Shown here: piece after piece, positions 11,990-23,640 of the stretch
How positions within the stretch are numbered: position 1 is the first letter of the stretch
Layout: the number at the start of each line of letters is the position of its first letter
Assembly: GCA_036924285.1 (NCBI GenBank)
Contig: JAYKYS010000016.1
Location: forward strand, 4,836,001 to 4,900,000
Source: Asterella californica
Taxonomy: Eukaryota; Streptophyta; Marchantiopsida; Marchantiales; Aytoniaceae
Length of the DNA: 64,000 bases
Reading direction: 5' to 3'
Made by a program: the position numbers and the translations under genes
Notes under the pieces: model-generated
The model's database searches: none
What the model saw: only the letters and a program-made list of their open reading frames with translations
Told to the model about the DNA's origin: nothing

Positions 11990-13840
11990 TTTACATAGAC
12001 CTTGTTGTTTTGTAGTCTTATATTATCAAATAGCTGTGCAGAGATCTGAAAACAGGTTGGGACAGACAAGATTGCAGTGAGAGCATGCTGTGAGTAAATA
12101 GTTGCAAATTAAGGGTACCAGGAAGGATCTAGTGGTGATTAGATAGTTAATTTGAGATTTGATCTGTTCAGAGTGTAAAATCAGAGCGTTCAGAGTGAAG
12201 ATAAGTTTTCTGGAGGAATTATGTTCTGGAGTGAAATTCTCATAGGAGAGTTACAAAACTGTGAAGAATTACCGGTCCAAGAGCTCTTCGTGACCTTGTC
12301 AGCAAGTAAACGTTGTGTAATGTATATGAGCCCGTGATTTTCTCTATTTTATGATAAATAAGATTGGATTGTTTGTCAAATCTGAATTGGACGCATCTGA
12401 TGTGGTTTTGACTTTATTTCGATATAATTACTTCGCCTTCCTACTTCTTAGCATCCACTGGCTGTTGCTCTCCGTGGGTCTTATACTGTTGTGGACCTCA
12501 ATGAGAGAAACTTGAGGAATCTGCTGAATTTCAACATGGAGTTTTATAGCATTATCGATTGTTGACTTGGCTCTCGATCGATGACAACACCTCCTTGCAT
12601 GACTGAGACATTATCCCTGAGTTCTGGACCAAGACTCGAGCAAGAATCGTTATCTCATGTACAACATGAATCTGAAATTTGGAATCACACCTCTCTCTCT
12701 GACGCTGAAGCCTCCAATAAGCACAACTCTAGGAAGAGAAAGATAGACAACTCGAAACACGATTCTCAGTTAGCAACTTTGGGAACAATATAGTTGATGT
12801 AAAGAACATAAAACTTTATATGTATCAAGAAATTGAGTACGAGAAGCTAGAAGTAGCAAACCTTTGCTCGTCTCAGCTGATGAGCATTATGGACAAGATG
12901 ACTGTGGCTCGTTCGGACATTGATTGCACTTTGTAATCAGCATCAACGAGTACATGCTAGTTTATGTTCAGTGTAATAGTTACGGTGAGTTTCAAACATA
13001 GTAATATAAGACGTTTAAATCCTTGTATCCAAAAAATTTCTAAATATGCACGGCAAATCATTTTGTTAAAATCAGTGTGCTTACACGATCAAACTCTAAA
13101 TTGTCTTCCATGTGTTTCATGTTGATCATCTCTCTTTTGTTGTCAAAGTAAGTCTATATATGATGAGGTTTATTGGTTTATGTAGAATCACTTATGCTCG
13201 ACCGCTTGCGTTATCAATTATCATTTCATAAACTACTTAGTATATGTCTTGTTGCACGGGTTTGAATGTTATCCATCAACTCATCTTGGTTATGTGCCGG
13301 TTCTTTGATATATTATATTGAAGCGTTTGATCTCAGTACGTACTTGTATAACCGCAACCCAACTACTAATGTGTGGATTTTCATGAGATCATATAACTAG
13401 TTGTCACAATAATGGTGTCTGAATTTAATATAGTGGCAGTGTTCTAGAAAATATATGAGATTGATGATGAGGAAGAAGATTGTCACATATTGAAGAGATG
13501 TCATGATGTCAAGAGTAGCGACAATTGTGCAATAGATAGTAGTAACACACCATCATCATATTCAGCGTCTTGGTTGGTGGGTTAAACCAAGTTCACTTAA
13601 TTGGTTTTGCTATTAGTTCTGAAAGAGCTATGAGGATGATCGATGGATAAAGATTTTTCATATGCATAAAGTTCTATTTCTCACTGTAGTACAACTGTTA
13701 TCACCTCATGTTAATAAGCATGAAACACACTATCAAAATGTGGTATCCGCACCACTTGCATAGGCATGACCTATTTTCACACGAGAGAGATGTTTGACAT
13801 CAGAGAAACTACTCCACACGAGTATTTGTTGAGTTTATTC
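11990..13840. other. AT-rich intergenic sequence, no gene recognised
   Basis: A 70-codon open frame at 12,581-12,793 is serine-rich and ends in a basic patch (RKRK), but it has no family resemblance that I recognise. The remainder has no sustained open frame on either strand. Confidence 0.45.
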
Positions 13841-13921
13841 ATGTTGTGAATATCATTTTGGATCTCGAGTATGTTGTGGCCAACATGAGCTACCATGGAT
13901 CAAGTATCAATCGGGTTCATG

Positions 13922-13957
13922 TTTGATAGACCACATGTGGAAATGTGGTCTGTCAAA
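13922..13957. repeat. Hairpin beside the Harbinger-like relic
   Basis: Arms 13922-13936 and 13943-13957 pair at 14 of 15 positions around a 6-base loop. It lies immediately upstream of the transposase-like reading frame and may be a decayed foldback or MITE trace. Confidence 0.6.
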
Positions 13958-13960
13958 CCA

Positions 13961-14620
13961 AGGGCTACTGATGGCTCACAGATCTATATTAAAGCCCATC
14001 CAACAAATGACCACCACGAGTTCTAGAACCAGCTGAAAGTGTATTACTCTTTGGTCTTGCAATGCATATGTGACGCTGATTGATAACCTCTTGATGTAAG
14101 TTTTGGGATGGTTGGATCTAATCATCATGCTAAAGTATTCATGATTACGGCATTATGGACATGCATTCAGGATGGCAAATTGCTGCAACAGCTTATGCAA
14201 ACACTTCCTAATGGTTTTCTACTTCATCTATATCTCTTAGACAATACATGGTACACCATGGAGAGGTGCATGATGCTCTTACAACATGGATACGAGTTCT
14301 CTTTGCTTGCACTGAATATTCACTAAATGACAAATTCAAGGTCTTGTTTGTATTAGACATGCTTTTGGAGTTCTTAAAGCTCGGTTTGAAATCCTCAACA
14401 TTGGTATCATTAGTAGTTTCCAGTGGGTTGTGGAGATAGTCAAGTCTGCATATTACATAATGTTTTAGTTCATAATAGAGTGGTTGCGCACCCCAATGAC
14501 TCATACGTTCTCTTTAAGGTGTTGCCATCTCTTATCAAAGTCTCTAGAATTTGTGACCCTAGAGACAATGTAAGAGATGCACTAATTGCATTTTTCCATG
14601 ACAATTAAATCGAATTCCAG
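13961..14620 (+). pseudogene. PIF/Harbinger-like DDE transposase relic
   Basis: In one frame from about 13,961 the translation resembles the DDE_Tnp_4 (Harbinger/HARBI1-like) fold. It has a first-aspartate motif ATDGSQIYIKAH, then YYSLVLQCICDAD and GMVGSNHHAKVF, which corresponds to the usual GxxGSxHDxxVF. After a frame change comes HAFGVLKARFEIL, corresponding to the E-containing FGxLKxRF segment, and a CILHN motif. Stops near 14,020 and 14,070 and at least one frameshift show it is dead. Terminal repeats and target duplications were not found. Confidence 0.6.
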
Positions 14621-14639
14621 AGGCTTCACTCTTAGTTGT

Positions 14640-15977
14640 TATTATCCATGTGAGTTAGTGTAATATGCAAAGAGTGTTAGATTGTAGGTGCATGTGTGTC
14701 TGATCGAATCTTGAACATCTCAAAGCACTACATGTTTTATGGACCTCGAGTTTAGCACGACTTCTCTTGAGTTCAACCTGCATCTGCTCGAGTTCAGCTC
14801 CTCTTTGTCTATCTTTGCCTCTTGGTGTATAGCTTGTAGGGTTAAAGGTATTTTGGCATGAATTTTATTTCCCCTTCAGTTCCAACTCTTATATCGTTAT
14901 ACTATATTACCTCTTTGTGTTTGAAATGGTCGATTATATAGTTGTTGCTTCAACATGAGTGTCTTTGATCAAGTTCAATCCTTCAGTTAAATGAGACTTT
15001 TCAAACAACACTATGTGGGTGAATGCTTATCTTCAGATGTTGATGTCGAGGTCAATCCAGATATGATCTTATGAAGCATTCAGAGGTATTATGAAGTTCC
15101 TACACTAAAAACCTTATGTTACTATGGTCTTGATGGGTACTTGAAGTGCAGAAGCTCAACATTAACTGTTAAGTCCTATCACACCGTTCACAACCTAACG
15201 CAAGTCCACTAGGGTTCTGTTATTTGCGTATGCGCTCGATCTTGAGATTGAAGGTCGCGATATAACTTATGAGTTTTACAGACCCTAGTGGCTAAAATCC
15301 ACGACCCCAACACCTTCTCTTAACCAAATAAGCTGAAATGTCACATGTAGTAAGGTGATAAGACACACTCCAATCTTGGAAATTTTCACTCAAAGATTCG
15401 ATCTCATGCTCATGAAACAACTCAATCCTTGAATACAAGCAAATAATTTCACTTTTGTCTCTCAACTGTTACAACCAACTTCAGACGACCATTTTGAGCT
15501 CAACCCCAACGTAAGACTATTTTATATCAGTGCAACCAGCACGACGTCAACTATCCAATCCTTTTGACAACATCGAAAGATCATCTCTCAACTTCTCGAG
15601 GCACTCAGAAACGTGACTTGAGATATCGATTCGATCCTCTTAACTTTAAATGATCATAACTCCACAATCATAACTCCAAATGAATTTGTCTTCCCCTCCA
15701 GACTGCACCCCAGCTCCAAAGCTTTCTAGTGAGACCTCACACTCTCTGAATGATCCATGAGGAGGTCTCCTAAATCTTGAAACCGTCCTTGGAACTTGGA
15801 TGAACTTGACTAGTACAAAATGGACCAATGAGAAAGAAGATTGGAGATAACTTTATCTCCTACTTGGCACTATAGATCGAGTTGTAATCCTAAAACACTC
15901 TCACACCTTCAAAACTTGAACCAAAATACTTCAAACCCGAACTTTAACATGTGATAATGATCATCGTCGAACGATAG
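14640..15977. other. Intergenic, nothing recognised
   Basis: No open frame with family similarity and no repeats were seen between the transposase relic and the LTR at 15,978. Confidence 0.5.
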
Positions 15978-16268
15978 TGTCACGTCAGTTTGGCACCTCG
16001 GTTAGGTTGACCGAGTGCGAAATGACGAATCTCGATAAGGCCGTTAGTGCCGTTAGGGCGAGTTGGTGGGAGAGCTCACTAGGGATATACTTCGCAGGTA
16101 GGGCTTGGAGGCCTTAGTTCTTTGAGTTGAGCCTTCAAGCTCCTGGCTATGGTGGATAGTCTTGGTGAGTGCAATCTGGATTTTATGCGAGCACAGAGTG
16201 GATTTGGCTCGACTTTAGTGATTGTTTAGTGCTCGTTGGCATGGTGGAGAGAGTACATACCGTTTATC
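15978..16268 (+). repeat. 5' LTR (possibly truncated) of the methyltransferase element
   Basis: It starts TGTCACGTCAG, ends CCGTTTATC, and matches 24,405-24,695 over its full length. The 105-bp segment that precedes the right copy is absent here, so this may be only the 3' portion of a longer (about 399 bp) LTR. Confidence 0.75.
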
Positions 16269-17093
16269 ACTCAAAAAACTCAGATTGCGAGGTATGATTG
16301 AGAGCTTCCAGGTCGCGGATTTCAGCCGGTGGTATATCTGGAGTGGGCAGATCGTTGGTAGCTTCGATTTGCGGGTGCGCACATTTGCGGAGTGATTCTT
16401 TTTGGTTGGGTGATCGATTGCTGTGAAGATTGTTGTCGTTTGAACCTGTTCTGGTCGATTTGGTGGTGAGGTAGTGTGGAAGCGCTGCTGGAATTTCCTG
16501 TGACAGGTTTTAGTGATCAATTTGTGTCAATTTGAGATCGGTAGAAGTGCGTCGGTGGATGTGGAGTTGTCGTGGGTGGATAATTTCTGGTGCTGAAGAG
16601 TGAAGGAGGTGCACGCCGGAAAGATGATTCCAATGCACAAAAAATCGTTCAATTTGGTGAAATATCGATGAAGTTACAAGTCGAAGAAGGTCGTAGGTGG
16701 TCTGAAATATGATGTAAACCTGCCTGCGAATGCCAATTTGGCAGATTTCGACCTTTTGGAGTGCAATTTCGAGGAGCAGAGGTGTTGAGGAGCAGAGGTG
16801 CGTGAGTGCGGAGTACGAGAGTGCAGAGGCGGAGCGGAGCCCGAGCTCGAGCCGGCCGCAAGCCAGCTGGCTGGCGTGCGTGAGAGAGGTATGCAAGTTT
16901 CAGTTGTGTGGGAAGTGTAAAACCAGCTGGTCACCCATCCCAACACTATTTCTGGACTTGGACACTTAACTCTGTAGTCTTAGCTTTGGCTTTATCACTA
17001 GACCAATAGCTCTTGGTGTCTTTTAGGGATGCGTGCAAGTACTTATGGACTTGTTTAAAGTAGTAGGAGACCTTCTCGCACATTCCTAAAGGG
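16269..17093 (+). other. Untranslated leader of the methyltransferase element
   Basis: Lies between the left LTR and the first gag-like frame. No convincing primer-binding site is seen after 16,268. Antisense open frames at 16,510-16,946 overlap one another and show no family motif. Confidence 0.5.
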
Positions 17094-18470
17094 GTGGTAG
17101 GGCGACCCCACAATGCCACGAAAAGACCTCGACGTTACTCCGGTACAGTTGATACCATTGAGCTGGATGACTTCATCCAAGAGTTTGACAGTTGGTGCGA
17201 TCTACAGCAGATGCGGAATCCACAGCTGTTTACATCCTTTATGGCGTGGAAGGGTTTGTTTCAACACTTGGAGGGACTGCCGATGGACGATTATCATGAG
17301 TTCAGGCGAGATTACAGTGTTGAGATTGAGTTGTGGAGACAACATTGATCTCCCAACTACGTTTCTATCACTACTGGTGCAGTTTCGAGAGGCGTAGCAC
17401 CTACGAGTTCGGGTGCCAGTAGCAGTGGTACATCCACAAGTGGCGGAGTATCTACTACCAGCGGTGCGTCCACAAGTAGTGGAGCAGGTGGTAGTGTGAG
17501 CGGGATACCACCAGGGTTTAACCCTGTGGTTCAGTTCTTCACTGAACTGAACCACTGTTTGAGAAAGAACTATCAGGGTGTGCGGACCGACAAGTTGAGG
17601 AGTCTGGAGGAGTTCCAACGCAAGACTGGAGAGAGCCTACGCGAGGCGTTTATTCGCATGAGGCGATTGATCAGCGTTATCCAAGGGGTGACAGAAGCAC
17701 ATGCAGTCCAGTTCTGGTATGGGATACTAGAGAGGGAGCTACGTAGGAGAGTTAGAGATGCCACTCTCCTAAGAGATACCGCTCCGACGTTGACGGTTGT
17801 CTTTGGTCTGGCTGAGCGGATTGAGCTCAACATGATGGAAGAGAGGGTGGTGGTTGCTGGGTTTAGCAAGGAGACACCACATGGAGAGATCATCTCTTCT
17901 CGAGGATCACAGGCTACGCAACATCGTGGTGGTGGTGGTGGTAAGGATCGTGTGATCAGTCACGATCTCAGGGAGGTGTTGGAGGATCTGGTGGACAGAA
18001 GCCCATGCCGTCCTTCTCTAGTCAGCAGCAAGCGGGTCCTTGTTGGACGTGTGATGGTCCTCATCAGCAGAAAGACTGTCCACAGAGGAGAGGTTGTTAT
18101 GAGACATCTGAGACGTTTCAAGCGGTGCCTATGCAGTGTGAGCATTGCAGGCGACCAGGCCACAGTAGTGACCGTTGTTTTGATCTCCATCCCGAGCTAC
18201 GACAAGAGAAGATTGATCGTGGACGAGGCGGAGGAGCTCAGGGAGGCCGTGGTGGTCGAGCTGGAGGTAGAGATCCAGCACCTGAGAGGGGACCAGTTGG
18301 TCCACCGTCTGCTACGACGTCGGAAGCAAGTATGACTGCTCGGATTGAGCAGTTGGAGCAAAGGATAGCTAGTATGGCTATGGCTCAGCGAAGATCTGGT
18401 GGAACAGAAGCTTCCACGTCTTATGGAGGAGACGGAGGAGACCGACTTCATGACAAGTGTGGCGTAGATT
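17094..18470 (+). pseudogene. gag of the methyltransferase element
   Basis: The N-terminal part (FIQEFDSWCDLQQ...WKGLFQHLEG) resembles a Ty3/gypsy capsid. It is followed by a Ser/Gly/Thr-rich linker (about 17,380-17,495) and a second capsid-like part (ELNHCLRKNYQGV...SLREAFIRMRRL). Both parts are in one frame, with a TGA at 17,346-17,348. A frameshift near 18,000 leads to two zinc knuckles: CWTCDGPHQQKDC (CX2CX3HX4C) and CEHCRRPGHSSDRC (CX2CX4HX4C). These would bind element RNA in the virus-like particle. The product is broken. Confidence 0.75.
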
Positions 18471-18607
18471 GACACATATGCGGCGATGACTCGAGGTGCA
18501 GTACGTGCCTCTGAGCCACGAGGTGCGTCAGTGAGAGTTGGATCGACAACCGCGGGGAGGCTGGTAGACAAGTCGAGCTTCCTCAGTCATTCACGTTATC
18601 GGAGGCG

Positions 18608-19807
18608 TTGAGGACCACGTCTATGGTTCCTAAACGACCTATCGATGGTGCAGTGGAGTTGGAGGCATCGACATCCAAGAGTGGAGGTGATGCGAGTCAA
18701 CCCTCGACGTCTGTAGATGCGACGTCGAATCTGAAATTGGGAGCGACTATTGCAGTTTTGCGAGCCCCATTATTCTCAGCCACGGATATGAAAGCATTGG
18801 GAGTCAACTTGGCTCCAGTGTTCCAATTGGCGGCCACGCTCAGTGAGAGCGAGGATGTAGTTACCTCTAGTGCTGAAGTGGTTCAGCGAGAGACGGTAGA
18901 CGTGTCCATGGAGTCGAGGATCAAGACAGCTACCAGTGGTACTTGGCAAGCGGCGACTGCTAAGTTAGATGAGTTACCAGCGAGATCGATGATTGACCGT
19001 GCTGGTTTGGCACCAGTTGTGGTGTTGTTGGACAACAGAAGTGGTATCTTCTGTTTGGTGGCACCTTCAGGGAAGGTGTATCAACCACATAAGATCTTGT
19101 TAGACTCTAGAGCCCAATCGTTGATGTTGGAGAAGGCGTCGTGTATTGGTTTAGATCTGAAGAAGTCCGAGGTGGAGAGATGTCCATTCCAATTGTAGAC
19201 ATCCTTAGAGGGATCATGGAGTACAGCTCTAAACATGACACGCGAGATGTTGACGGTGAGAGTTCGATCAGATCATCTCACTGATGGCTCCATGGTGAGG
19301 GCCAAGGCCATCGTTACAGCCACAGAGTCTTATGATGTATTGGTTGGAGGTGTTGTGTTATACCCTACGGGGTTCGTGATCGACTATTGGACGGAGACAA
19401 CATCTTACAGACCAGGTTGGCAGTCCGATGAGGGACGAATGAACCGCTTACCAGTGCGGTTCAGTGCTAGAGTTGAGACGACGGAGCCTACACCAGGGAC
19501 GATGGCATCCGTTGCAGGGTTCAGTTCAGTCATCACTTGGTCGAGTGAGTTGTTAGAAGACAATGCCCATGCAGAGGACACTCCGGTCTTTGAGGAGGTG
19601 GAAGACATGCCTAGCATGTCCACGTTAGTATCATCTAGCTTGGATGTTCCACTCTGGAGTTCGAGTGGAGAGTTGCAACTGTATGTTGATCCGTTGGTGC
19701 AGCAGGCTTGGAGTGAAGCCTTTGTACCACCAGTAGAGGAACAAAGGGTTGTTCTTGCTACTGACCATGTGACCTTATCACCGTTGGATACGACTCTCAT
19801 TGTATGA
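18608..19807 (+). pseudogene. Aspartic protease region of pol
   Basis: This stretch shares its reading frame with the zinc knuckles, with a stop at 19,196-19,198. The motif ILLDSRAQSLML near 19,093 sits where the retropepsin D-T/S-G active site is expected; the glycine is replaced. The later segment YDVLVGGVVLYPTGF...YRPGWQSD resembles the end of a retropepsin domain. A roughly 100-residue acidic linker follows and ends at the 19,805 TGA, just before the methyltransferase frame. The protease assignment rests on position and the DSxA motif. Confidence 0.6.
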
Positions 19808-19823
19808 CAGTATCTAGAGGAGG

Positions 19824-20800
19824 GTGTGTTTGTTGGAGCTGTTTGGAGGGATCAGCACAGGTTTGGCTGCGGTATTGTAGGCAGGCATACAAGTACAGCG
19901 ATACTTGTACGTGGAGAGAGATGAGGTTGCGAGACGCATCTCATTGCGTCATGTTGCACGTTTGGTGCAGAGATATCCTGAGTTGTTACCCATATCCGCT
20001 GTTAGAGGATACCAGTAAGCATTATCGTCAAATATTTCGCTGTTGGAGGCGCAGGATCTCACGTTTGTTGACATCATTCACTTGGTGATAGCAGGGTGGC
20101 CATGCCAAGGTCACACGCGTGCGAGGAGAGATAAGGGTTTACATGACCCGCGGTCTAGGATGTTTTGGGAGATGTTACGGATCTTACGACATCTCCAGAT
20201 GCATCAAGTGGATTCTCCAGCGTACATCTTGGAGAACGTTTCTTTGTTGGGTGATGCTCGTGCACAAATGATGACGAGTGTGCACCAGATGCGGTCCTGA
20301 GTCGGACCAGCAGTGTTGTTAGATGCAACGAGAGTGGGATCTCGTGCACGTCGTCCATGATTGTGGTGGACGAACTTGTTACTGAGAGAGGTGCTCAAGC
20401 GCGCACACGATGCAGTGAGACGACCAGCGCCCCTCACAGTTGATGACATTTTGGATGCACTGCGACGATCTCAAGTAGTGAGAGTCGTCGATAGGTCACC
20501 CATGGCAGTGATGAACCTAGTGGGACGGTCCATAACAGCGTTGCCCACGTTGGTGAGCTTTCCAGCGTCACATGCTTACAGAGATGGAGGACATGGGCTT
20601 GTGTGGGATGCTCGGTTATAATAGTTGGTGGAGTCCAATGGCGATGAGCGAGAGCGAGCGATGGGTTTCCCTACGGATACGACGACAGTAGCTTTGATGT
20701 CCGAGGCTTCACGTGTTGGGTCAAGCAATGGACTTGAACTGCTTGACATGGATTGTTAGTCTTGGATTGGCTAAGCAGCGTCGGATGCGATCGACGGGTG
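19824..20800 (+). pseudogene. Cytosine-5 DNA methyltransferase domain inside retrotransposon pol (DNMT3-like)
   Basis: The translation carries the ordered C5-methyltransferase motifs. Motif I is LELFGGISTGLAAVL (SAM binding, about 19,833). Motif II is YLYVERDEVARR. Motif IV is IAGWPCQGHTRAR, with the catalytic PC, at about 20,085. It is followed by KGLHDPRSRMFWEMLRIL. Motif VI is YILENV (about 20,223). Motif VIII is GSRARRP-x-LWWTN (about 20,340). A motif IX-like ERERAMGFP follows, and motif X-like LGQAMDLN (about 20,720) is one frame away. The spacing and the KGL-DPRSR-F-E pattern are closest to DNMT3/DRM-type enzymes. In-frame stops at 19,878, 20,016, 20,298, 20,358 and 20,619 disable it. 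It lies between protease and reverse transcriptase and shares the reverse transcriptase frame. Confidence 0.85.
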
Positions 20801-21044
20801 TTACTGCTCGGACACTCTTGAGCTTTTGCCTACCGGGTTGGTGGAGGCAAAGGCTGAGGACGAGGCACGTGGAGTTCGTCATCCTTGGACATCATGAGAT
20901 GTCGTAGGAGAGAGTGTGGAGCTTGCAGCTAGAACTGTAGAAGTTTTTCACACAGTAGCGGTGGAGGTTGTTGGTGGTGAGCAGAAGGAAACTGCTCCAG
21001 AGGCTGCAAGATAGCAGTCAACAACTTCATCTTCTACCTCTAGC

Positions 21045-22125
21045 ATGGTGACAGAGGATACTTGGGAGCCGGAGATTGGACCCAAGCTTATAGGAGAGGA
21101 GGGACGAAGAGTTCAGAGATTCCTGAAGAGTTACAGGAATTGTTTTGCTTTCAGTATGAAGGATTTGGGTACCTTGAAGGGGCATGGTATGCGGATCGAC
21201 TTGGCTAATGACACTCCAATCTTCCGACGTCCTTATAAGTACAGTGATATGGAGAGAGTCTTGATCCAGAGTAGGACTCAAGACTTGTTGGAGGTTGGGT
21301 TGGTGGAGATGTCGCATGGAGAGTATGCATCTGCCACAATTATGCCAGCAAAGAAGGATATGTATGACAACTACACGGATAGACGCATGTGTGGAGACTA
21401 TCGTTCTATCAATCGGCAGACGAAGTCTGATAAGTATACCATGCAGACACCTGAGGAGATCTTTGATGCAGTGGGGCATGTGAAAGTCTTCAGTACTTTG
21501 GATCTTCAAGCATGGTACCATCAATTACCGGTGAGAGAAGAAGATAAGTCCAAGACAACATTCTGGAGAATTGACTCTCACGTTAAGGATTGTTTGTATC
21601 AGTGACGGTTCTTATCATTTGGGTTGAAGAACGCCCTTGCTGAGTTCCAAAGGGTGATGGACAGAATCCTAGCAGGATTAGATTTTGTCCGATGTGATAT
21701 TGACGACACCTTAGTCTATAGTGCTACAATGGAGGAGCACGAGAGACACTTACGAGATGTGTTCGAGCGGTTGAGAGCTCATGGGTTGAAGTTACACCAT
21801 GGGAAATGTAAGTTCTTCCAGGAGTTGATAGAGTATCTGAGCCACACCATCTATCCAGGTGGGTTGGGTGTTCAACAGACGAAGATTGAGACTATCGCAT
21901 GTATCTCACGTCCCACAGATGTGAGTCTAGTTCGAGCATTTGTTGGTTTGGTGAACTTCTATCGTCGATGCGTGAAACGATTTAGTGCAATTGCGACGCC
22001 CTTGACCAAGCTGATGAAGATGGACCAGGAGTGGTAGTGAGGAGATGAGCAAGAGCGAGCTTTCGTAGAGCTCAAGGATAGGTTGACATCTGCTCTCATC
22101 TTGAGGAGACCCGTTAGGAGCATCA
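21045..22125 (+). pseudogene. Reverse transcriptase of the methyltransferase element
   Basis: The frame is the same as for the methyltransferase upstream. Motifs in order are the entry MRIDLANDTPIFRRPYKYS, CGDYRSINRQT, FSTLDLQAWYHQLPV (motif A), FGLKNALAEFQRVMD (motif B) and CDIDDTLVYS (the YxDD box as DIDDT). These are followed by the thumb/connection IDKTK-like region and VRAFVGLVNFYRRCVK. Stops include a TGA at 21,603, where family members have Trp. After 22,040 the start of the RNase H linker (EQERAFVELKDRLTSALILRRP) is readable. The element then switches strand at about 22,126. Confidence 0.85.
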
Positions 22126-23640
22126 AGGTTCAGCACCTCAGCAGAATCACGACGAATGACCGAAGGTAGATCTGGATCTCGGCCATACAATAGAAAATAC
22201 GACGAGAAGGAAGCCAAAGACGCTTATCGGCTGAAACGATAACCCATAGCCAACCATGGTAGCTGCACATCCCAGTCTCCCAAGTGGCCCTTCTGCAAGC
22301 CATACTTGCGCAATCCTCTCTTCACCGTCTGAACTACCCTCTCCGTCAAACCATCCGCCTCAAGATGATCTCGAGATGTAGTCCGATGATCAATCAGCAC
22401 ATGATCACACAAGACATGAAACTCGTCAAGGAACTCAGTACTTTGATCTGTCAACACTTCAACTGGTGCTCCAAAACGACTCAGCACTCGATCTAAGAAC
22501 GCATACGCCGTCCCTTCACTCGCCTTGTCCGGTAATGCCACCAACTCAATCCACTTGGAGAAGTGCTCCACCATCACCAACACATATCGGTGGTGACGTA
22601 CGATCAACGGTAAGAGTCCCACAAAATCCAAACTCCAATAGTAACCCGACCCCATAATCGGTAAGGGGTGTAACTGTGGAGTAGGAGCATTAAACGATGC
22701 TCGTACTCGATCACAAACCACACATCGTGCGACAAACTGTTGCACATCGACGTGCATACCACGCTACCAATATAGTCCTTGGAGTAAGCTATGCGTACGC
22801 TTCACTCCAAAATGTCTCAAATCTCATGGGATGTCGTACTAATTGTGCCCTCTTGGATGGATGTGGCATTATCCGTACTCTTCCATCATCCCACACTCGA
22901 AGTACATGTTGTCTTTCTCGTCAAAATCTCTTCGCTCGTTGAAGCATACAATCTCGCTCCTTGGCACTTACTGTGCCTACCACCATACCAGTACGTAGAT
23001 ACTCCATCATGGTCAACATCGTCATGGATATCTCGCTGGTGTGGAACACCATCTCCACCCTCAAGATCTGGAGTCTCATCATTTACTCTCTGACCAGATA
23101 AAGATACGACTTGGCCCTCCATACTAGAGTTCAAGGCCAACACACAAAGAAAGGCAGATGCATGTCACCCTGGCACTGTCTTCTCATCAACCTCGTCATG
23201 CCATCGAGCCCCCGTCTGATCCTGCTGACTCGTGCATGGGGTTACGATTCAACCCATCGGCATCTAAGTTTGCAACTCCAGGTCTATGTACTACCTGGAA
23301 GTCATACTCCTGTAAGATCAAAGCCCATCGTGCAAGCTTCCCTGTAAGCTTGTCGGACTCCATCAACCACTTGAGCGGCTGGTGATCAGTGATGAGAGTA
23401 AAGAGGTTCTCAAACAAATAACATCGAAAGTGTGCAACAGCTCACACTGTCGCCAAACACTCTCTCTCGTACAAACTATACCTCGTCTCCGCTGAATCGT
23501 TGGAGTGACTGACATACGTCACCACGAACTCTTTTTTCTCATCATCATGCTGAGTCAGCGCTGCTCCAAGTCCCAACATACTCCAATCGGTGTGTAGTTG
23601 GAAAGGACGCCCCGGATATGTGGGTGAGAGCATGTTCTCA
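22126..23640 (-). pseudogene. Inverted RNase H-integrase block of the same element
   Basis: On the minus strand, 23,640 down to 22,126, the order is RNase H (YPGRPFQLHTDWSMLGLGAA, ITDHQPLKWLM, ARWALILQEYDF, DADGLNR), the integrase zinc region (VQQFVARCVVCDRVR), and the integrase core with LDFVGLLP, VLTDQSTEF and ADGLTERVVQTVKRGL. The core therefore keeps D, D and E. It ends with LLYGRDPDLPSVIRR. These are the domains missing from the plus strand between the RT linker ending LRRP and the C-terminal AFENLAIAQHRD, so the block has flipped in situ. Several frames are used, so it is decayed. Confidence 0.85.

Noticed and set aside
16510..16946. Overlapping minus-strand ORFs of 70-128 codons
   Set aside because: They overlap in several frames, lack motifs, and lie in the leader of the methyltransferase element.
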